Source: Candidatus Butyricicoccus avistercoris
GTDB lineage: Bacteria; Bacillota; Clostridia; Oscillospirales; Butyricicoccaceae
Length of the DNA: 52,554 bases
Reading direction: 5' to 3'
Assembly: GCA_019113005.1 (NCBI GenBank)
Contig: DXIE01000036.1
Location: forward strand, 1-52,554
In this document: positions 18,957 to 28,208 of the stretch, one piece after another
How positions within the stretch are numbered: position 1 is the stretch's first letter
Layout: every line of letters starts with the position of its first letter
Translations under genes and position numbers: made by a program
The notes under the pieces: model-generated
Told to the model about the DNA's origin: nothing
Databases searched by the model: none
Seen by the model: only the letters and a program-made list of their open reading frames with translations

Positions 18957-21900
18957 TTAGTCAAGACTTACAGTCTGCTCATAGTGGCCGTTTCTGTACT
19001 CCTGCATACCAGAACCAGCTGGAATCAGCTTACCGATAATAACATTTTCCTTAAGACCAAGCAGTGGGTCAATCTTGCCCTTGATAGCAGCATCAGTAAG
19101 AACACGAGTTGTTTCTTGGAAAGAAGCTGCGGACAGGAATGACTCAGTAGCCAGAGAAGCCTTGGTAATACCCATAAGGGTTGGGCTGCAAGTAGCGAAT
19201 TTAAGACCAGTTTCACCAGCATCAATACGCTTTTGAACCTCGTTATTGTAGTCCTCAAATTCGAGAAGGTCAATAACAGAGCCTGGAAGAACGGCCGCAT
19301 CGCCTGCATCTTCAACTTTAACCTTACGCATCATCTGACGAACAATAACTTCGATATGCTTATCGTTGATATCAACACCCTGTTGACGATAAACCTTCTG
19401 AACTTCCTTGATTTCGTAGTCATGAACAGCACGAGGGTCAAGAACACGCAGAATATCGTGTGGGCTTAAAGCACCTTCGTTTAGCATATCGCCCTGTTTA
19501 ACCGTCTGACCGTCCTCAACCTTAATACCAGAAGAAGAAGCCAGCTGATAAGAGCGAGTGTCACCATTTTCAGGGTTAATAATGTTGATAGTTTTAAGAG
19601 TAGAGCGACGTGACTCCTCAATACGAACAATACCAGAGATTTCAGCAAGAGTTGCAACCTTCTTAGGCTTACGAGCCTCGAATAGCTCTTCAACTCTAGG
19701 AAGACCTTGAGTAATATCTGAACCCGCAACACCACCGGTGTGGAAGGTACGCATTGTAAGCTGAGTACCTGGTTCACCGATAGACTGAGCAGCGATAATA
19801 CCAACAGCCTCACCCATGCCACAAGGAGCACCAGCAGCAAGGTTCATACCATAACAGTGAGCACAAACGCCCTTACGAGAACGACATTCAAGAACAGAGC
19901 GAATTTGTAGCTTTGTAATGCCAGAATTTACGATTAAATCAGCCTCAGCGTCCTTAATCATAGTTTCTCTGGATACAAGCAATTCGCCTGTTTCTGGGTG
20001 CATAACATCGTCAACTGGGTAACGACCAAGCAGACGCTCGCGGAAGGTTTCAATAATCTGATTGCCTTCCTTGATATCCTCAACCCAGATACCCTTAGTA
20101 GCACCACAGTCTTCCTCACGAATGATAACGTCCTGAGAAACGTCAACCAGACGACGGGTTAGGTAACCAGAGTCAGCGGTACGAAGTGCGGTATCCGCCA
20201 TACCCTTTCTCGCACCACGAGCAGCGATAAAGTATTCAAGTACGGAAAGACCTTCACGGAAGTTAGACTTAATAGGAATTTCGATAGTCTTACCTGATGT
20301 AGAAGCCATCAGACCACGCATACCAGCGAGCTGACGAATCTGGTTGATACTACCACGAGCACCAGAGTCCGCCATCATGTGAATTGGGTTGTGACGTTCA
20401 GCCTTCATGTTTTCTTGAAGTTTAGCAGTAACCTTCTTGGTTGTGTCTTCCCATTCAGCAACGGTTAAACGGTAACGCTCTTCATCAGTAATAAAACCAC
20501 GTTTATATTTTTTGTCGATTTGAGCAACCTTTTGTTCAGCCTCATGAACTAGCTGCTCTTTACCTTCTGGAACAAGCATATCAGCAACCGCAACGGTTAA
20601 TGCACCACGGGTTGAATATTTGTAACCCATAGACTTGATAGCGTCCAGAACTTCAGCAGTCTTGTTGAAATCATGCACACGGATACAACGGTCGATAATC
20701 TTACCAAGTTCCTTTTTACCACAGGTAAACATAATTTCAAGGTCAAGACAGTGTTCATCGTCACGCTCAACAAAGCCTAAATCCTGAGGAATACGCTCGT
20801 TGAAAATCAGACGACCTGGGGTAGCATCAACAATACGGGAGATTGTCTTGCCACCTATATTTTTAGTCATGCGAACTTTAATTGGAGCATGAATACCAAC
20901 AACGCCTTGGTCATAAGCCATAAGAGCTTCATCTGGAGAGGTAAAGATTTTACCAGCACCAACTTCGGTATCTCTATCAATAGTTAGATAGTAAGCACCA
21001 AGAACCATATCCTGAGAAGGAACGGTAACAGGCTTACCGTCCTGAGGTTTTAGAAGGTTGTTAGCAGACAGCATAAGCAGTCTAGCCTCAGCCTGAGCCT
21101 CAGCGGACAGAGGAACGTGAACCGCCATCTGGTCACCGTCAAAGTCAGCGTTAAACGCAGTACAAACCAGAGGGTGCAGACGAATAGCACGACCTTCAAC
21201 AAGAACAGGTTCGAATGCCTGAATACCCAGACGGTGAAGTGTAGGAGCACGGTTTAGCATTACAGGGTGACCCTTAATGATGTCAGCCAGTACGTCCCAA
21301 ACCTCATTTTTAGCACGTTCAACCATTTTCTTAGCGGACTTGATGTTAGATGCAAGACCATCTTCAACCAGACGCTTCATGATAAATGGCTTAAACAGCT
21401 CAAGAGCCATTTCCTTAGGCAGACCACACTGATAAATCTTTAGGTCTGGACCTACAACGATAACCGAACGACCAGAGTAGTCAACACGCTTACCAAGCAG
21501 GTTCTGACGGAAACGACCTTGTTTACCCTTAAGCATATCAGAAAGGCTCTTTAATGCTCTGTTGTTAGGACCAGTTACAGGACGGCCACGACGACCATTA
21601 TCAATAAGAGCGTCAACAGCTTCCTGAAGCATACGCTTTTCATTTCTAACGATAATATCAGGAGCACCAAGCTCTAAAAGACGTTTTAAACGGTTGTTAC
21701 GGTTGATTACACGACGGTAAAGGTCGTTAAGGTCGCTAGTAGCGAAACGACCACCGTCAAGCTGAACCATAGGACGAATTTCTGGTGGAATTACAGGAAC
21801 AACGTCCATAATCATCCACTCAGGCTTGTTGCCAGAAACACGGAATGATTCAACAACCTCAAGACGCTTAATTATGCGGATACGCTTTTGACCGCTAGCA

Positions 21901-22487
21901 TCTTTAAGCTCTGCACGAAGCTCTTTAGAAAGAGCCTCAAGGTCGATTTCACGCAGAAGCTTTTGAATAGCTTCTGCACCCATTTCAGCAGTGAAATCGT
22001 CCTCATATTTTTCCTGCATATCTCTGTATTCAACTTCGGTGAGAATCTGCTTTTTAATCAGAGGTGTGTCACCTGGGTCAGTTACAATATAGGAAGCAAA
22101 GTATAGAACTTTCTCAAGCACTCTTGGAGAGATGTCAAGGATTAAGCCCATACGAGATGGAATACCCTTAAAATACCAAATGTGCGATACAGGAGCAGCC
22201 AGCTCGATGTGACCCATACGCTCACGACGAACCTTAGCACGAGTAACTTCTACGCCACACTTATCACAAACTTTGCCTTTGTATCTAACTTTTTTATACT
22301 TACCACAGTGACATTCCCAGTCCTTAGTAGGTCCAAAGATACGCTCACAAAAAAGACCATCTTTTTCAGGTTTCAGTGTACGGTAGTTAATGGTTTCAGG
22401 TTTTTTAACCTCACCAAAAGACCATTCACGGATAAGTTCGGGTGATGCCAGACCAATTTTAATGGCATTAAATGTGTTATATCCCAT
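18957..22487 (-). CDS. rpoC: DNA-directed RNA polymerase subunit beta'
   Basis: A 1176-residue catalytic subunit. The N-terminal zinc site (CHCGKYKK...CDKCGVEV) lies near residues 60-80. The Mg-binding [12 protein letters not shown] motif is near residue 450, the bridge and trigger-loop region has [18 protein letters not shown], and the second zinc site is [13 protein letters not shown]. The C-terminus is compact, with no long insertions, as in other Clostridia. Start: ATG with a weak AGGAG site after rpoB. It follows rpoB by 33 bases and ends at its own terminator. Confidence 0.98.
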   Translation of the reverse strand: MGYNTFNAIKIGLASPELIREWSFGEVKKPETINYRTLKPEKDGLFCERIFGPTKDWECHCGKYKKVRYKGKVCDKCGVEVTRAKVRRERMGHIELAAPVSHIWYFKGIPSRMGLILDISPRVLEKVLYFASYIVTDPGDTPLIKKQILTEVEYRDMQEKYEDDFTAEMGAEAIQKLLREIDLEALSKELRAELKDASGQKRIRIIKRLEVVESFRVSGNKPEWMIMDVVPVIPPEIRPMVQLDGGRFATSDLNDLYRRVINRNNRLKRLLELGAPDIIVRNEKRMLQEAVDALIDNGRRGRPVTGPNNRALKSLSDMLKGKQGRFRQNLLGKRVDYSGRSVIVVGPDLKIYQCGLPKEMALELFKPFIMKRLVEDGLASNIKSAKKMVERAKNEVWDVLADIIKGHPVMLNRAPTLHRLGIQAFEPVLVEGRAIRLHPLVCTAFNADFDGDQMAVHVPLSAEAQAEARLLMLSANNLLKPQDGKPVTVPSQDMVLGAYYLTIDRDTEVGAGKIFTSPDEALMAYDQGVVGIHAPIKVRMTKNIGGKTISRIVDATPGRLIFNERIPQDLGFVERDDEHCLDLEIMFTCGKKELGKIIDRCIRVHDFNKTAEVLDAIKSMGYKYSTRGALTVAVADMLVPEGKEQLVHEAEQKVAQIDKKYKRGFITDEERYRLTVAEWEDTTKKVTAKLQENMKAERHNPIHMMADSGARGSINQIRQLAGMRGLMASTSGKTIEIPIKSNFREGLSVLEYFIAARGARKGMADTALRTADSGYLTRRLVDVSQDVIIREEDCGATKGIWVEDIKEGNQIIETFRERLLGRYPVDDVMHPETGELLVSRETMIKDAEADLIVNSGITKLQIRSVLECRSRKGVCAHCYGMNLAAGAPCGMGEAVGIIAAQSIGEPGTQLTMRTFHTGGVAGSDITQGLPRVEELFEARKPKKVATLAEISGIVRIEESRRSTLKTINIINPENGDTRSYQLASSSGIKVEDGQTVKQGDMLNEGALSPHDILRVLDPRAVHDYEIKEVQKVYRQQGVDINDKHIEVIVRQMMRKVKVEDAGDAAVLPGSVIDLLEFEDYNNEVQKRIDAGETGLKFATCSPTLMGITKASLATESFLSAASFQETTRVLTDAAIKGKIDPLLGLKENVIIGKLIPAGSGMQEYRNGHYEQTVSLD

Positions 22488-22520
22488 AATTTTATTGTAT
22501 TACTCCTTCCCTAATCCGTA

Positions 22521-25500
22521 TTACATATCCATATCAAAATCGCCATCGCCATAAGAGTCCTCAGCGGAGAAATCGTCATCGCCTTCAAACTCAGCGGCAG
22601 CGTCAAATGCACTTAAATCAATATCGCCATCTTCAGCATCGTTAATACCGTAACCAGCAGCAGCGAATTCTTCATCTGTGCTAACATTTGCGGTTTCTTC
22701 GATTTGGCGAGTAGCTTCTTCTTCGTCTTCTTCCTCAGACAGCTCGATAACTTCCATGTTCTCATCAAGAACCTTAATATCAAGACAAAGTGACTGGAGT
22801 TCCTTAACAAGAACCTTAAAGGATTCAGGAACACCTGGCTGTGGAACATTATGACCCTTAACAATAGCCTCATAGGTCTTAACACGACCAGTAATATCGT
22901 CAGACTTAACAGTTAAGATTTCTTGAAGTGTATAAGCTGCACCATAAGCCTCAAGAGCCCAAACTTCCATTTCACCAAAACGCTGACCACCGAACTGAGC
23001 TTTACCGCCTAAAGGCTGCTGAGTTACAAGTGAGTAAGGGCCAGTGGAACGAGCATGGATTTTATCGTCAACCAGATGGTGAAGTTTGAGGTAGTACATA
23101 TAACCAACGGTTACAGGGTTATCGAACTTATCGCCTGTACGACCATCATAAAGAACGCTCTTACCATCTGGAGAAACGCCAGCCGCAACAAGAGTTTCCT
23201 TGATATCCTCAAGTGTAGCACCGTCAAATACTGGAGTTTCAATTTTCCAGCCTAGCTTTTTAGCTGCAAAACCGAGGTGAACTTCAAGAACCTGACCGAT
23301 GTTCATACGGCTAGGAACGCCCAGAGGGTTCAGAACGATATCAAGAGGAGTGCCATCTTCAAGGAAAGGCATATCCTCTTGAGGTAGAATACGGGAAACG
23401 ACACCCTTGTTACCATGTCGACCCGCCATTTTATCACCAACGGAGATTTTACGCTTCTGAGCGATATAAACACGAACAACCATGTTTACACCTGGTGAAA
23501 GCTCATCGCCGTTTTCACGGGTAAATACCTTAACGTCAACAACAATACCAGACTCACCGTGTGGAGCTCTTAAAGAGGTATCACGAACTTCACGAGCCTT
23601 TTCACCGAAGATAGCACGAAGCAGACGTTCTTCGGCTGTCAGCTCGGTTTCACCCTTAGGAGTTACCTTACCAACAAGAATATCACCTGCATGAACCTCA
23701 GCACCAACACGAATGATACCACGTTCGTCAAGGTCACGCAGAGCGTCCTCACCAACGTTTGGCACATCACGAGTAATTTCTTCTGGCCCTAGCTTGGTGT
23801 CACGAGACTCGGACTCATATTCCTCGATATGGATAGAAGTATACATATCTTCACGAACTAAACGCTCGTTAAGCAGAACAGCGTCCTCGTAGTTATAACC
23901 TTCCCAAGTCATAAATCCGATAAGTGCGTTCTTACCTAGAGCGATTTCGCCCTTGTCGGTAGATGGACCATCAGCTAAAACGTCACCCTTCTTAACACGC
24001 TCGCCAAGGTCAACGATTGGACGCATGTTGATACATGTAGACTGGTTAGAACGTAAGAACTTAGTCAGTGGATAGGTCTTTTCAAAACCGTTATCATATT
24101 TTACACAAACCTCACGAGCGGTTGCACGTGTTACAGTACCATCGCCCTCAGCCAGAGGAATTGTACCAGAGTCAACAGCAGCCTTGTACTCCATACCAGT
24201 TGCAACAATAGGAGCTTCAGTGCGAAGTAGAGGCACAGCCTGACGCTGCATGTTCGCACCCATCAGAGCACGGTTTGCGTCGTCATGCTCAAGGAATGGA
24301 ATAAAAGCGGTCGCAACAGATACCATCATACGAGGAGAAACGTCCATCAGGTCAACGTCCTTGCGGTCAACCTCGACGAACTCATCACGCATACGACAAG
24401 TGATACGCTCATTTTTCAGACAGCCATTTTCGTCTAGTGGCTCGGTAGCCTGACACACGATAAACTCATCTTCAACATCAGCGGTCATATAACGAACTTC
24501 GTCAGTAACCTTACCAGTTGCCTTGTCGATTACACGATAAGGAGCTTCGATAAAGCCGAAATCGTTAATTCTAGCATAAGTTGCCAGATAAGAAATAAGA
24601 CCGATGTTAGGACCTTCAGGAGTCTCGATAGGACACAGACGGCCATAGTGAGAGTAGTGAACGTCACGAACTTCGAAGGAAGCACGGTCACGGGAAAGAC
24701 CACCTGGGCCAAGAGCGGACATACGACGCTTATGAGTTAATTCTGCCAGAGGGTTGTTCTGGTCCATGAACTGAGAAAGTGGAGAAGAACCAAAGAATTC
24801 CTTAATAGCAGCAGTAACTGGACGAATGTTAATCAGGCTCTGAGGAGTAACAGAGCTTAAATCCTGAATTGTCATACGCTCACGAATTACACGCTCCATA
24901 CGGCTAAAGCCAATGCGGAACTGGTTTTGGAGCAGCTCACCTACGCAACGAAGACGACGGTTGCCAAGATGGTCGATGTCGTCCACTATGCCGATACCGT
25001 TAGCGATATTAAGCAGATAACAAATTGTAGCGAGCATGTCATCAACAATAATTGTCTTAGGAATAAGGTCTAGCATACGCTCATTAATAGCGTTTCTCAT
25101 AGCATCGCCAGTAACGCCAGAGTCGATAATCTCCTTAAGAACAACAAAGCGAACTTTTTCCTTAATGCCAAGCTCATCAGCAGTGAAACCTGTGTAATCG
25201 GAGAAATCGTCAATGTCAACCATGCCGTTGCCGAATACCTTAACAGGTCTGCCTTCGCTTGACTCAGCGATAACACCGTGAACGCCACGCCTAGCGATTT
25301 GAGCAGCCTTTTCACGGGTTAGAATTTCGCCTTCCTCAGCTAAAACTTCGCCAGTCATAGGGTCAACGACTGTTTCCAGCATCTTTTGACCAGTGATACG
25401 GCGAGCGATATTTAACTTTTTATTATACTTATAACGACCTACTGCTGAGATATCATAACGACGCATATCAAAGAACATAGCATTCATGAGGTTTGTCGCA

Positions 25501-26249
25501 GACTCAACAGAAGGTGGTTCACCTGGACGCATTTTCTTATAGATTTCGATTAGAGCCTCTTCAACTGTTTTGGAAGGGTCACGGTCAAGTGTTGCGAGAA
25601 TACGTTCATCTTCGCCAAACATTTCCAAAATTTCAGCGTCGGTTTTAATGCCGATAGCACGAATAAAGGAAGTGATTGGGATTTTACGGTTTTTGTCAAT
25701 ACGAACATAGAAAACATCGTTCATATCGGTTTCATACTCAAGCCAAGCACCACGGTAAGGGATAACAGTAGCTGATAATAAAGCCTTGTCGGTCTTGTCC
25801 AGCTCTCTGCCGTAGTACACGCCTGGGGAACGAACAATCTGAGAAACGATAGCACGTTCTGCACCGTTGATGATAAATGTACCAGACTCAGTCATACGAG
25901 GGAAATCGCCCATAAAGATTTCCTGCTCTTTAATTTCGCCTGTTTCCTTGTTATGCAGACGCATGCTAACCTTTAGAGGGCAAGCATATGTTGCATCACG
26001 AGCCTTACATTCTTCTACGCTGTATTTTGGGGTATCTTCGAGCTTGTAGCCTATAAAGGACAGCTCAAGGTTTCCTGTGTAGTCGGTAATTGAAGCTACA
26101 TCATCAAATACCTCACGCAGACCATCGGTTAGAAACCATTCGTATGACTTCTTTTGAACTTCGATAAGGTTCGGCATTTCCAGAATCTCATCAATTCGTG
26201 CGAAGCTCTTTCGGGTGGTTTTGCCGTGTTGTACGTCTTTTACCATCAT
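22521..26249 (-). CDS. rpoB: DNA-directed RNA polymerase subunit beta
   Basis: A 1242-residue subunit. The rifampicin region reads [20 protein letters not shown] then RMSALGPGG, with the Asp, His and Ser positions most often mutated in resistant strains all wild type. [29 protein letters not shown] and [20 protein letters not shown] are conserved segments near the active site and C-terminus. The C-terminus carries an extra acidic tail of about 70 residues after the conserved part, rich in D and E and ending in DMDM. Start: ATG preceded by AAAAGGAG; a second ATG follows directly. A 285-base upstream gap with its own promoter replaces the rplJ-rplL genes that usually precede rpoB. Confidence 0.98.
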   Translation of the reverse strand: MMVKDVQHGKTTRKSFARIDEILEMPNLIEVQKKSYEWFLTDGLREVFDDVASITDYTGNLELSFIGYKLEDTPKYSVEECKARDATYACPLKVSMRLHNKETGEIKEQEIFMGDFPRMTESGTFIINGAERAIVSQIVRSPGVYYGRELDKTDKALLSATVIPYRGAWLEYETDMNDVFYVRIDKNRKIPITSFIRAIGIKTDAEILEMFGEDERILATLDRDPSKTVEEALIEIYKKMRPGEPPSVESATNLMNAMFFDMRRYDISAVGRYKYNKKLNIARRITGQKMLETVVDPMTGEVLAEEGEILTREKAAQIARRGVHGVIAESSEGRPVKVFGNGMVDIDDFSDYTGFTADELGIKEKVRFVVLKEIIDSGVTGDAMRNAINERMLDLIPKTIIVDDMLATICYLLNIANGIGIVDDIDHLGNRRLRCVGELLQNQFRIGFSRMERVIRERMTIQDLSSVTPQSLINIRPVTAAIKEFFGSSPLSQFMDQNNPLAELTHKRRMSALGPGGLSRDRASFEVRDVHYSHYGRLCPIETPEGPNIGLISYLATYARINDFGFIEAPYRVIDKATGKVTDEVRYMTADVEDEFIVCQATEPLDENGCLKNERITCRMRDEFVEVDRKDVDLMDVSPRMMVSVATAFIPFLEHDDANRALMGANMQRQAVPLLRTEAPIVATGMEYKAAVDSGTIPLAEGDGTVTRATAREVCVKYDNGFEKTYPLTKFLRSNQSTCINMRPIVDLGERVKKGDVLADGPSTDKGEIALGKNALIGFMTWEGYNYEDAVLLNERLVREDMYTSIHIEEYESESRDTKLGPEEITRDVPNVGEDALRDLDERGIIRVGAEVHAGDILVGKVTPKGETELTAEERLLRAIFGEKAREVRDTSLRAPHGESGIVVDVKVFTRENGDELSPGVNMVVRVYIAQKRKISVGDKMAGRHGNKGVVSRILPQEDMPFLEDGTPLDIVLNPLGVPSRMNIGQVLEVHLGFAAKKLGWKIETPVFDGATLEDIKETLVAAGVSPDGKSVLYDGRTGDKFDNPVTVGYMYYLKLHHLVDDKIHARSTGPYSLVTQQPLGGKAQFGGQRFGEMEVWALEAYGAAYTLQEILTVKSDDITGRVKTYEAIVKGHNVPQPGVPESFKVLVKELQSLCLDIKVLDENMEVIELSEEEDEEEATRQIEETANVSTDEEFAAAGYGINDAEDGDIDLSAFDAAAEFEGDDDFSAEDSYGDGDFDMDM

Positions 26250-26400
26250 TTTGAACCCATCACTCCTTTTCAGTGTCTAAATGTTTTGATACGCTTGGTA
26301 GCGTTGTATAAATCGATATGTTGTGCTTGCTTTTGACCAAAAAACATGTTATTATGTTCTTAATTATAAATAAAATTTTATTTATTTAGATAAGCGATTT

Positions 26401-26430
26401 ATTATATCATTTTTTCTATATATTAGTCAA
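26401..26430 (-). promoter_or_regulatory. rpoB promoter
   Basis: Minus strand -35 TTGACT (26425-26430), 18-base spacer, -10 TATAAT (26401-26406). The leader to rpoB would be about 145 bases long; apart from an A/T-rich short inverted repeat nothing recognisable was seen in it. Confidence 0.65.
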
Positions 26431-26490
26431 TGACATTTCCTACAATTTACATGTAATCAAAAAAAGTTTTTTATACTATTGTGTCATTTC

Positions 26491-26527
26491 ACGAACAAAA
26501 GCAACTGCTTTTTGTTCGTTTTTTTAT
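26491..26527 (+). terminator. Orphan terminator-like hairpin on the plus strand
   Basis: CGAACAAAAGC pairs with GCTTTTTGTTCG (one bulged T), followed by TTTTTTTA on the plus strand. Both flanking genes are on the minus strand, where the hairpin is preceded, not followed, by the T/A tract. Its orientation is therefore unexplained. Confidence 0.5.
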
Positions 26528-26534
26528 TGCTAAT

Positions 26535-26996
26535 TTACAAAAAGCATCTGTTTTCACCAAATCTCTCTTCTCTTAAATTTATAAGTTCTTTTAATCTTTC
26601 AAGCATTTTAATAAGCCTTTGCTTCTTCTGCTCTAAATTCTCATCATCATAATCAAGAAATGAAACCCATTCATCAATATTACTACTTACATCATTATAA
26701 AGATTTTTACAAAAATCAATCATACTTGTATGTGAATACATTACTTCAATATCATCTTGTTTTAATGTGTGTCTATCATCATCTTCTATTATAACATGAC
26801 AATTCCAAAAACTCACTGTACATAACATTCTATTAGGCTCGAGGAAACCTTTTACACAAAAAGGCTGCATCACTTCAAGACCGTGTATTGCTTGCTCTAT
26901 CCATTCAAATGCAATATCATCAATATAGCTTAACCCAAATACCTCAGCCCCTTCAAGCATAAAATCAGTCCACCCATTACATGGTTTTAAAAGCAT
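26535..26996 (-). CDS. Hypothetical protein, coupled to moaA
   Basis: A 153-residue acidic soluble protein that I do not recognise. The N-terminal half mixes beta-type segments (MLCTVSFWNCHVIIEDDD); the C-terminal 50 residues (ENLEQKKQRLIKMLERLKEL and onward) look like one long amphipathic, Arg/Lys/Glu-rich helix that may form a coiled coil. The ATG is preceded by AGGAGG that is part of the last codons of moaA, and the genes are only 3 bases apart, so translation is coupled to moaA. Whether it works with molybdenum cofactor synthesis is only suggested by position. Confidence 0.75.
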   Translation of the reverse strand: MLLKPCNGWTDFMLEGAEVFGLSYIDDIAFEWIEQAIHGLEVMQPFCVKGFLEPNRMLCTVSFWNCHVIIEDDDRHTLKQDDIEVMYSHTSMIDFCKNLYNDVSSNIDEWVSFLDYDDENLEQKKQRLIKMLERLKELINLREERFGENRCFL

Positions 26997-26999
26997 TTT

Positions 27000-27941
27000 T
27001 TATCCTCCTATTTGCGACATATTTCGTATTATGAATTGATTTTCATTTAAATAATGGCGTTCTGGTTTAATATTAACAGCCTCTTGTATACGTTTTTTGA
27101 GTAAATCCTCATTGTGTAAAAAATCACAAAGATTTATTTCTATATCCGAATGTAAACAAGGTTTTAGCTTGCCATCGGCTGTAATTCTTATTCGGTTGCA
27201 CTCAGAACAGAAATTGCAGCTCATAGGGGTTATAAGCCCTACTCTACCCTTTGCACCATCAAATTTGTAATATTTAGCTGGGGCATGTGCATCTTGAACG
27301 CCTATTTTCAAATCTTTTAAAATATCAAGTACAGCATTTGCTTTTAAAAGATGGTTTTCTGAATATTCTGCACACTGACCTATTGGCATAAGCTCAATAA
27401 ATCTTACATCTATATTGTGTTTTAATGTTATTTTAGCCAGATTTTCTATTTGTTTTTCACTAATTCCCTTTATTAAAACTGCATTTATTCTGATTGTGTC
27501 AAATCCTGCATCTAAAGCGGCATAAAGTCCATTTAAAGCATTTTTCAAATCTGAACCAGTTAAAGTTTTATAATCTTGACTATCTAGTGTATCAAGACTT
27601 ATGTTTATATGTTTTATTCCAGCTTTTTTTAGAGCTACTGCATCATGTTTCAGTGTTGTGCCGTTTGTTGTTATCGCCCATTCAATAGGTGCAAGAGAGC
27701 AAACCTCATTTAAAAGCTCTATTACATTTTTACGCATTAAAGGCTCACCACCAGTAAAGCGAATTTTATTTATTCCCAAATCCAAAAGAGCTTTAATTAT
27801 ATTTTTTATCTGCTCATCAGAAAGCTCATTTGAGTTTTTGGCACAAAAACCCTTCGGCATACAATATTTACATTTTAGATTGCATTTTTCGGTTAGAGAA
27901 ATGCGTGCATATGTAATTTTTCTATTAAACTTATCAATCAT
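27000..27941 (-). CDS. moaA: GTP 3',8-cyclase MoaA
   Basis: A 313-residue radical SAM enzyme making the first committed intermediate of molybdenum cofactor. The N-terminal cluster motif CNLKCKYC follows ITYARISLTEK; GGEPLMRKN binds SAM; the second 4Fe-4S cluster is held by MSCNFCSECNRIR and the later Cys in GKLKPCLH. The C-terminal double Gly (NMSQIGG) required for activity is present. I start at the ATG at 27941 after AAAGGGG; a longer in-frame ORF runs back through the promoter and terminator and is rejected. No moaC, moaE or mogA is adjacent, so the rest of the pathway must be elsewhere. Confidence 0.93.
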   Translation of the reverse strand: MIDKFNRKITYARISLTEKCNLKCKYCMPKGFCAKNSNELSDEQIKNIIKALLDLGINKIRFTGGEPLMRKNVIELLNEVCSLAPIEWAITTNGTTLKHDAVALKKAGIKHINISLDTLDSQDYKTLTGSDLKNALNGLYAALDAGFDTIRINAVLIKGISEKQIENLAKITLKHNIDVRFIELMPIGQCAEYSENHLLKANAVLDILKDLKIGVQDAHAPAKYYKFDGAKGRVGLITPMSCNFCSECNRIRITADGKLKPCLHSDIEINLCDFLHNEDLLKKRIQEAVNIKPERHYLNENQFIIRNMSQIGG

Positions 27942-27977
27942 ATACTTACATTCCCCTTTATAGTATATTTTCATTTT

Positions 27978-28006
27978 ATTATACGCCCAAAAGCATATAT
28001 TAACAA
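27978..28006 (-). promoter_or_regulatory. moaA promoter
   Basis: Minus strand -35 TTGTTA (28001-28006), exact 17-base spacer, -10 TATAAT (27978-27983), 37 bases before the chosen moaA start and just downstream of a terminator. Confidence 0.65.
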
Positions 28007-28010
28007 GCAA

Positions 28011-28145
28011 AAAATAAAACCACCGCATAAAGCAGTGGTTTTACCTTGTTTCAGAAGAGGTGATTGAAACGGGACAAAAAAGACTTAAATCAAATCTAAA
28101 CTCAAGATATTTAATATCTTCCGCACAGAGTTTTTATTGACTGAC
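28011..28145 (-). ncRNA. Candidate small regulatory RNA between mfd and moaA
   Basis: A separate unit with its own promoter, an expected length of about 120-130 nt and an intrinsic terminator. It contains no ORF with a ribosome binding site. On the minus strand it has a 7-bp hairpin (AAGATAT/ATATCTT), then a U-rich stretch ending TTTTTTGTCCCG, then GTTTC/GAAAC closing a loop with AATCACCTCTTCT, then the terminator. The UCCC and CACCUCUUC single strands are complementary to Shine-Dalgarno sequences, as in many Firmicute trans-acting RNAs. It could instead be an unidentified leader of moaA, but moaA has its own promoter after the terminator. Confidence 0.5.
28016..28042 (-). terminator. Terminator of the candidate small RNA
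   Basis: An 11-bp stem (28016-28026 / 28032-28042, one G-U pair) with a 5-base loop, followed by ATTTTTTG on the minus strand. It may also stop read-through from mfd. Confidence 0.8.
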
Positions 28146-28148
28146 TAT

Positions 28149-28177
28149 ATGTTAGCATAGTCTAACATTTTTGTCAA
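28149..28177 (-). promoter_or_regulatory. Promoter with dyad operator for the candidate small RNA
   Basis: Minus strand -35 TTGACA (28172-28177), 17-base spacer, -10 TAACAT (28149-28154). A perfect 7+7 dyad (ATGTTAG, 6 bases, CTAACAT; 28149-28168) fills the space between -35 and -10. Such a position suits a repressor. TTAG/CTAA half-sites recall DtxR-family metal regulators, but this is only a resemblance. Confidence 0.6.
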
Positions 28178-28208
28178 CAGTTTTTTTAAATATTTTTTAG
28201 TTAAATTT

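Noticed and set aside
28040-28080. CRISPR-like GTTTCAATCA segment
   Set aside because: It resembles the start of some repeats but occurs once; no spacer-repeat array and no cas gene are present.
27942-28148. Molybdenum-cofactor riboswitch in front of moaA
   Set aside because: The conserved GNRA-type elements of that class are not visible, and a terminator followed by a separate moaA promoter separates the structured RNA from the gene.
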